Part shown: one piece after another, positions 29,401-29,947 of the stretch
How the letters are laid out: every line of letters begins with the position of its first letter
Position numbering within the stretch: position 1 is the first letter of the stretch
Assembly (NCBI GenBank): GCA_000969725.1
Contig: JXSR01S027538.1
DNA length: 29,947 nt
Direction: 5' to 3' (one strand)
From: Ophiothrix spiculata
Taxonomy: Eukaryota > Echinodermata > Ophiuroidea > Amphilepidida > Ophiotrichidae
Position numbers and translations under genes: made by a program
Notes under the pieces: model-generated
Database searches by the model: none
What the model was told of the DNA's origin: nothing
Seen by the model: only the letters and a program-made list of their open reading frames with translations

Positions 29401-29683
29401 TAGGGATTGCTGGACTTGATGGAGCTAGTCTTGTAACAAACCTACCTTGCGGTGTCTAGTCTCTCTTACAGGACCCGTCTATCGTGTTCGCTGCTAGCTA
29501 GGGATTGCTGGACTTGATGGAGCTAGTCTTGTAACAAACCTACCTCGCTGTGTCTAGTCTCTCCTGCAGGACCCGTCTATCGTGTTCGCTGCTAGCTAGG
29601 GATTGCTGGACTTGATGGAGCTTGTCTTGTAGTTCGCTTGATTCTACTGTACTGTCATTGAGTGTTACTGATAAGTGTTGAAG
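20197..29683 (-). CDS. CROCC: Rootletin (ciliary rootlet coiled-coil protein), 5'-partial, seven exons
   Basis: Coding exons on the minus strand, in gene order: 29683-29544, 28524-28395, 24950-24750, 23317-23148, 22817-22676, 22022-21914, 20414-20197 (or to 20223 if spliced further). Phases join without error into about 370 residues. Rootletin polymerises into the striated ciliary rootlet and, at centrosomes, links centrioles together with C-Nap1/CEP250. The sequence follows the human C-terminus (human about 2017 aa): RRVLQERLDTAR, LEKDKTALKKTLDKVEREK and TLEARERAHRQRVKGLEEQ, then STLK. The body is a heptad-rich coiled coil with charged residues and few Pro or Gly. The tail is Ser/Thr/Pro-rich. 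CROCC2 is a possible alternative, but the GLEEQ-STLK ending favours CROCC. The N-terminal four fifths lie beyond the right edge. Confidence 0.93.
20471..20925. mobile_element. 455-bp MITE with TGTGACCCGTCAT ends
   Basis: Left AAATGTGACCCGTCATATCA, then AGTACCTTAAGG; right CCTTAAGGTACC, then GGTATGACGGGTCACAAATG, its reverse complement with a few mismatches. Arms are about 35 bp. The open frames on both strands within it are incidental. It may be related to the TGTGACCGTCCA element at 10546. Confidence 0.8.
21309..21571. mobile_element. GGCC-A/T-run MITE, copy 2
   Basis: Left GGCC, an A-rich run, TGTTGTGTTGCCCTC; right GAGGGCAACATAACAA, a T run, GGCC. Flanked by TTA on both sides. Inner pair GAGTCGGTCAG / GGGTCGGTCGC. 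It also holds AAGCACCTAAATT and AATTGGGTGCTTT hairpins, the same hairpin type as in the poly-G MITEs at 365 and 23441. Confidence 0.75.
21914..22022 (-). CDS. CROCC: Rootletin exon (STLK segment)
   Basis: 36 codons plus 1 base, acceptor TATTGTAG, donor GTAAGT. It encodes TSTLKDQLSKEMRKRQQYIT, then NDEIQDLRNLL. The join GLEEQ-TSTLKDQL corresponds to GLEEQVSTLKGQL in human rootletin, where the human protein ends soon after; here the tail is longer. Confidence 0.92.
22023..22675 (-). other. Rootletin intron
   Basis: No exon. A local palindromic pair GTACCCGGGTAA / GGGTACCCGGGTTT lies at 22331-22370. The rest is AT-rich. The 65-codon plus-strand frame at 22330 has no support. Confidence 0.6.
22676..22817 (-). 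CDS. CROCC: Rootletin exon (TLEARERAHRQRV segment)
   Basis: 1 base plus 47 codons, acceptor AATTTCAG, donor GTGAGT. It encodes LIELTTRHRQETEMETERLR, SQLQAE, then TLEARERAHRQRVKGLEEQ, the signature stretch of the rootletin C-terminus. Strong coiled-coil composition. Confidence 0.95.
22936..23040 (-). pseudogene. CROCC: Rootletin exon-end copy 3, diverged
   Basis: GAGAGTCTAGAGCTAGAGAA through CTGAACAACAAAG with GTTAGT following. Compared with copies 1 and 2 it has small insertions (for example in CAGATCGAGACAGG) and a deletion of CACGCA. Donor is GTTAGT. No acceptor of its own. Confidence 0.8.
23041..23147 (-). pseudogene. CROCC: Rootletin exon-end copy 2 with intact donor
   Basis: This 107-bp tandem copy of the region ending at 23148 includes the GTGAGT donor. 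The last 70 or so exon bases are nearly identical to the true exon. Reading through the first donor hits TGA at once (CAA AGG TGA), so this copy cannot extend the protein. Confidence 0.85.
23148..23317 (-). CDS. CROCC: Rootletin exon (VEREK segment)
   Basis: 56 codons plus 2 bases, acceptor TCACTGTAG, donor GTGAGT. It encodes VEREKIRSDETAWRVTNEKG, then NLDKTMGSLEQ and a Gln-rich coiled coil ending TEQQHAQ. Human rootletin has VEREKLRSHEDT at the same place after TLDK. It is the only copy of the three with an acceptor and the 5' part. Confidence 0.95.
23433..23763. mobile_element. Poly-G-ended MITE, copy 3, with exact 8-bp target duplication
   Basis: CAAAAAAG flanks both ends (23433-23440, 23756-23763). 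The element (23441-23755) starts CCC plus a G run and ends a C run plus GGG. Its interior matches copy 1 (365-688), including the AAGCACCCAATTTT hairpins, GGGTTTTTGAGCCAAAAATA and GGCACATACCCGTA. A short internal tandem repeat (ATCAATGGAATGGTTTTC, twice) is new here. Confidence 0.9.
24280..24286 (-). terminator. Pol III terminator T7 after the tRNA-like gene
   Basis: Seven T residues on the minus strand begin four bases after the discriminator position. This is the normal place and form of an RNA polymerase III stop. A 9-bp inverted pair CCAGGATTT / AAATCCTGG (24256-24264, 24284-24292) overlaps it. Confidence 0.6.
24290..24361 (-). tRNA. tRNA-Ala(TGC)-like gene with atypical anticodon loop
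   Basis: The minus strand folds as a cloverleaf: acceptor GGCCGAA / TTCGGCC (7 of 7 pairs), D arm GCTCAGTGGTAGAGC, anticodon stem CTCGC / GCGAG with loop GCTGCAA, T arm with GGTTCGAGTCC. Both internal Pol III boxes and a T7 terminator are present, and there is no intron. The anticodon would be TGC (Ala). Oddities: position 33 is C instead of the near-universal T, pair 3-70 is C-G instead of the Ala G-U, and the T stem has one mismatch. It may therefore be a pseudo-tRNA or the head of a tRNA-derived repeat. Confidence 0.7.
24504..24728. repeat. Inverted-repeat element with nested 30-bp hairpin
   Basis: Arms 24615-24644 and 24692-24721 (AGTTGAGAGATAGACGAACT then GAACATAGGT) pair at 29 of 30 positions around a 47-base loop. 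An outer 18-bp pair TATCTAAAGTTGAGAGAT (24504-24521 and reverse complement at 24711-24728) suggests MITE ends. It lies in the intron just after the donor of the 24750-24950 exon, so it would be transcribed in rootletin pre-mRNA. Confidence 0.75.
24750..24950 (-). CDS. CROCC: Rootletin exon (LEKDKTALKKTLDK segment)
   Basis: 67 codons, phase 0-0, acceptor TGCTTTGTAG, donor GTAGGA. It encodes ALKQRQDSEESAMTQIQQLQ, then EKRTLQEHVATLQKAYGNVE, AEKREIERS and LEKDKTALKKTLDK. Human rootletin has AEKREVERSALRLEKDRVAL then RRTLDK here. The composition is coiled-coil throughout. Confidence 0.96.
25093..25572. mobile_element. Element with TGTCGACA palindrome clusters near both ends
   Basis: Left AAGGTTTCTGTCGAGAC and right TGTCGACACAACCCTTAG pair imperfectly as inverted ends. 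Near the left end (25118-25175) and the right end (25508-25568) TGTCGACA or one-base variants recur at least eight times. The 300-bp core is AT-rich and non-coding. The terminal match is only moderate (about 14 of 18). Confidence 0.6.
25591..25788. mobile_element. CATACTTGCC-ended MITE with GCATAG duplication
   Basis: Starts CATACTTGCCAACACTCT at 25597; ends AGAGGGAAAGTTTGCAAGTATG at about 25782. GCATAG flanks both sides (up to 8 bp, TGGCATAG, if end bases are shared). Interior has AAAGAGGGACA twice. End sequence and duplication length suggest hAT. Confidence 0.75.
25810..25985. repeat. Diverged relative of the poly-G MITE interior, copy A
   Basis: AAATGAACATTTGTTCAATA, AAATTTGAGTAAACTGCATG and TTTCAAAGCCCTGCAGGCAA are shared with 26374-26540. 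More loosely they match AATTTGAGTAAAATTGGGTG and GGCAGGCACATACCCGTA of the 365 and 23441 elements. The G/C-run ends are degraded. Confidence 0.6.
26130..26360 (-). pseudogene. CROCC: Rootletin exon-end duplicate, 2.1 kb downstream of the true exon
   Basis: About 200 bp repeat the block 28240-28466 at an offset of 2106 bp: intron sequence, donor GTAAGG (26288-26283) and the last 70 or so exon bases coding QNELSDNELRRMELEGQIRN. The similarity stops at CATTCTGGTA, so there is no acceptor. The first part (GCAGATGTTCTGTTGTCTGA) recurs again near 26536. Confidence 0.85.
26374..26540. repeat. Diverged relative of the poly-G MITE interior, copy B
   Basis: Shares most of its sequence with 25810-25985. 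It starts directly at the break point of the duplicated exon fragment, so this repeat may mark the recombination boundary. Confidence 0.6.
26565..26617. repeat. Perfect 15-bp hairpin
   Basis: GAGAATAAAAGATAA (26565-26579) and TTATCTTTTATTCTC (26603-26617) are exact reverse complements around a 23-base loop. Confidence 0.7.
26874..28214. mobile_element. 1.3-kb element with GGCCAAGG minisatellite arms
   Basis: Ends GTGTTGTAGTC (left) and GACTACAACAC (right, 28204-28214) are exact inverted repeats, followed inward by GAGG. Next to each end lies a minisatellite of GTCCGAGGCCAAGGCCAAGG-type units (26887-27032, period near 38 bp; 28045-28200). The core (27100-28040) has repeats rich in TGACC and no intact transposase frame. 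The flank AAAAGCCTCATTATTCCC resembles 28965-28982. Confidence 0.75.
28395..28524 (-). CDS. CROCC: Rootletin exon (SEAKKQN segment)
   Basis: 1 base plus 43 codons, acceptor CATTTTGTAG, donor GTAAGG. It encodes HSASEAKKQNHQLMERVQQY, then QNELSDNELRRMELEGQIRN and SQG. Human rootletin has ALSEARKQSSSL and ELQRVEAEGQLQQ at this point. Coiled-coil composition. Confidence 0.93.
28602..28707. repeat. Imperfect pentanucleotide microsatellite (TTCAA / TTCAT / TTCCA)
   Basis: A run of ATTCA, ATTCC and TTCAT pentamers in phase, with interruptions. It accounts for the low-complexity C-terminus of the plus-strand frame at 28358-28717. Confidence 0.9.
29008..29543 (-). repeat. CROCC: Array of five extra 98-bp exon-end plus donor copies
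   Basis: Copies end at 29446, 29348, 29250, 29152 and 29054, exactly 98 bp apart and 98 bp from the true exon end at 29544; a partial unit follows to about 29008. Each copy keeps the HQVQQSLASSEHDRRVLQER coding stretch (few changes) and the donor GTAGGT. None has its own acceptor. Reading past the first donor meets TAG directly (GCG AGG TAG). Confidence 0.92.
29544..29683 (-). CDS. CROCC: Rootletin exon, first in window (RRVLQERLD segment)
   Basis: 46 codons plus 2 bases, acceptor TTATTACACAG, donor GTAGGT. It encodes LQHLSVTLNDSTVESSELQD, then KLHQVQQSLASSEHDRRVLQ and ERLDTA. Human rootletin has HERRVLQERLDAAR here. It is the only copy in the array with an acceptor and the 5' third of the exon. 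Confidence 0.93.
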
Positions 29684-29947
29684 CTGTGTAATAAAAAAGA
29701 CAGCATTATCAAATAACTGCTCAGCCCTAAAAATCAGTCTAAAGAACCCATTATCTTATTTATCTGGGGTAAACCCAGGTCTAGCTAGGGGCCAGTAAAA
29801 TGAATGAACCCCCTAAATAACGTCCATTTACTAACACAAACACGATGAATCTTTTTCAAATTTATTTGACATGAACAATCCACTGAGCTGAAATCATTAT
29901 CCTTCCTTCAAATTAAAAATTATTTGTCTATCTTGTTGGGGGGGGGG
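29684..29947 (-). other. Rootletin intron, partial, ending in a G run
   Basis: AT-rich intron reaching the window edge. The last ten bases (29938-29947) are all G and may be the start of another poly-G-ended MITE. Confidence 0.6.

Larger units (their letters stand above)
28525..29543 (-). other. Rootletin intron with microsatellite and donor array
   Basis: Contains a TTCAA/TTCAT microsatellite (28602-28707), a short AT-rich part and five extra 98-bp copies of the preceding exon end (29008-29543). Confidence 0.85.

Noticed and set aside
29008-29640. Regular repeats resembling a CRISPR array
   Set aside because: Repeats are head-to-tail without unique spacers, contain a rootletin exon end and lie in an animal gene.

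Overview
The window is animal nuclear DNA: AT-rich, intron-rich, and full of short inverted-repeat transposons. The two genes and the repeat types fit a marine deuterostome invertebrate. An echinoderm or hemichordate is my best guess, but that is inference from general character and not from a diagnostic marker. No bacterial-style operons are present, and most long open frames are chance frames or lie in repeats.

Left, + strand (130-7032): the last five coding exons of the gankyrin / PSMD10 orthologue, an ankyrin-repeat chaperone of 26S proteasome assembly. All intron phases match, and about 192 residues join into one frame ending at TGA 7032. The first coding exon lies left of the window.

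Right, - strand (29683 down to about 20197): the last seven coding exons of the rootletin / CROCC orthologue, the coiled-coil protein of the ciliary rootlet. They join in phase into about 370 C-terminal residues. The rest of the gene runs off the right edge. The two genes point at each other across about 13 kb in which I find no coding exon.

The intervening and intronic DNA holds many short non-autonomous DNA transposons (MITEs). One family has ends of CCC followed by a long G run and exact or near-exact 8-bp target duplications in three copies. Others have 15-45 bp terminal inverted repeats at about 2.2-3.0, 5.1-5.5, 9.3-9.5, 10.5-10.9, 11.5, 13.6-14.1, 14.9-15.1, 19.7-20.1, 20.5-20.9, 21.3-21.6, 25.1-25.8 and 26.9-28.2 kb. 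There is also a tRNA-Ala-like gene (24290-24361, -), a tRNA-derived SINE fragment (about 6490-6670, -), a 62-65 bp tandem array (18.86-19.33 kb) and a pentamer microsatellite (28.6 kb).

The most unusual feature is repeated partial duplication of exon-intron junctions. Four of the seven rootletin exons have one or more extra copies of their 3' end plus splice donor lying downstream in the intron, including an array of six donors exactly 98 bp apart. One gankyrin exon has extra copies of its acceptor plus 5' end lying upstream. In every case the complete exon is intact and the extra junctions sit on the intron side. The gankyrin stop codon and an AATAAA signal are also inside a 94-bp tandem repeat.
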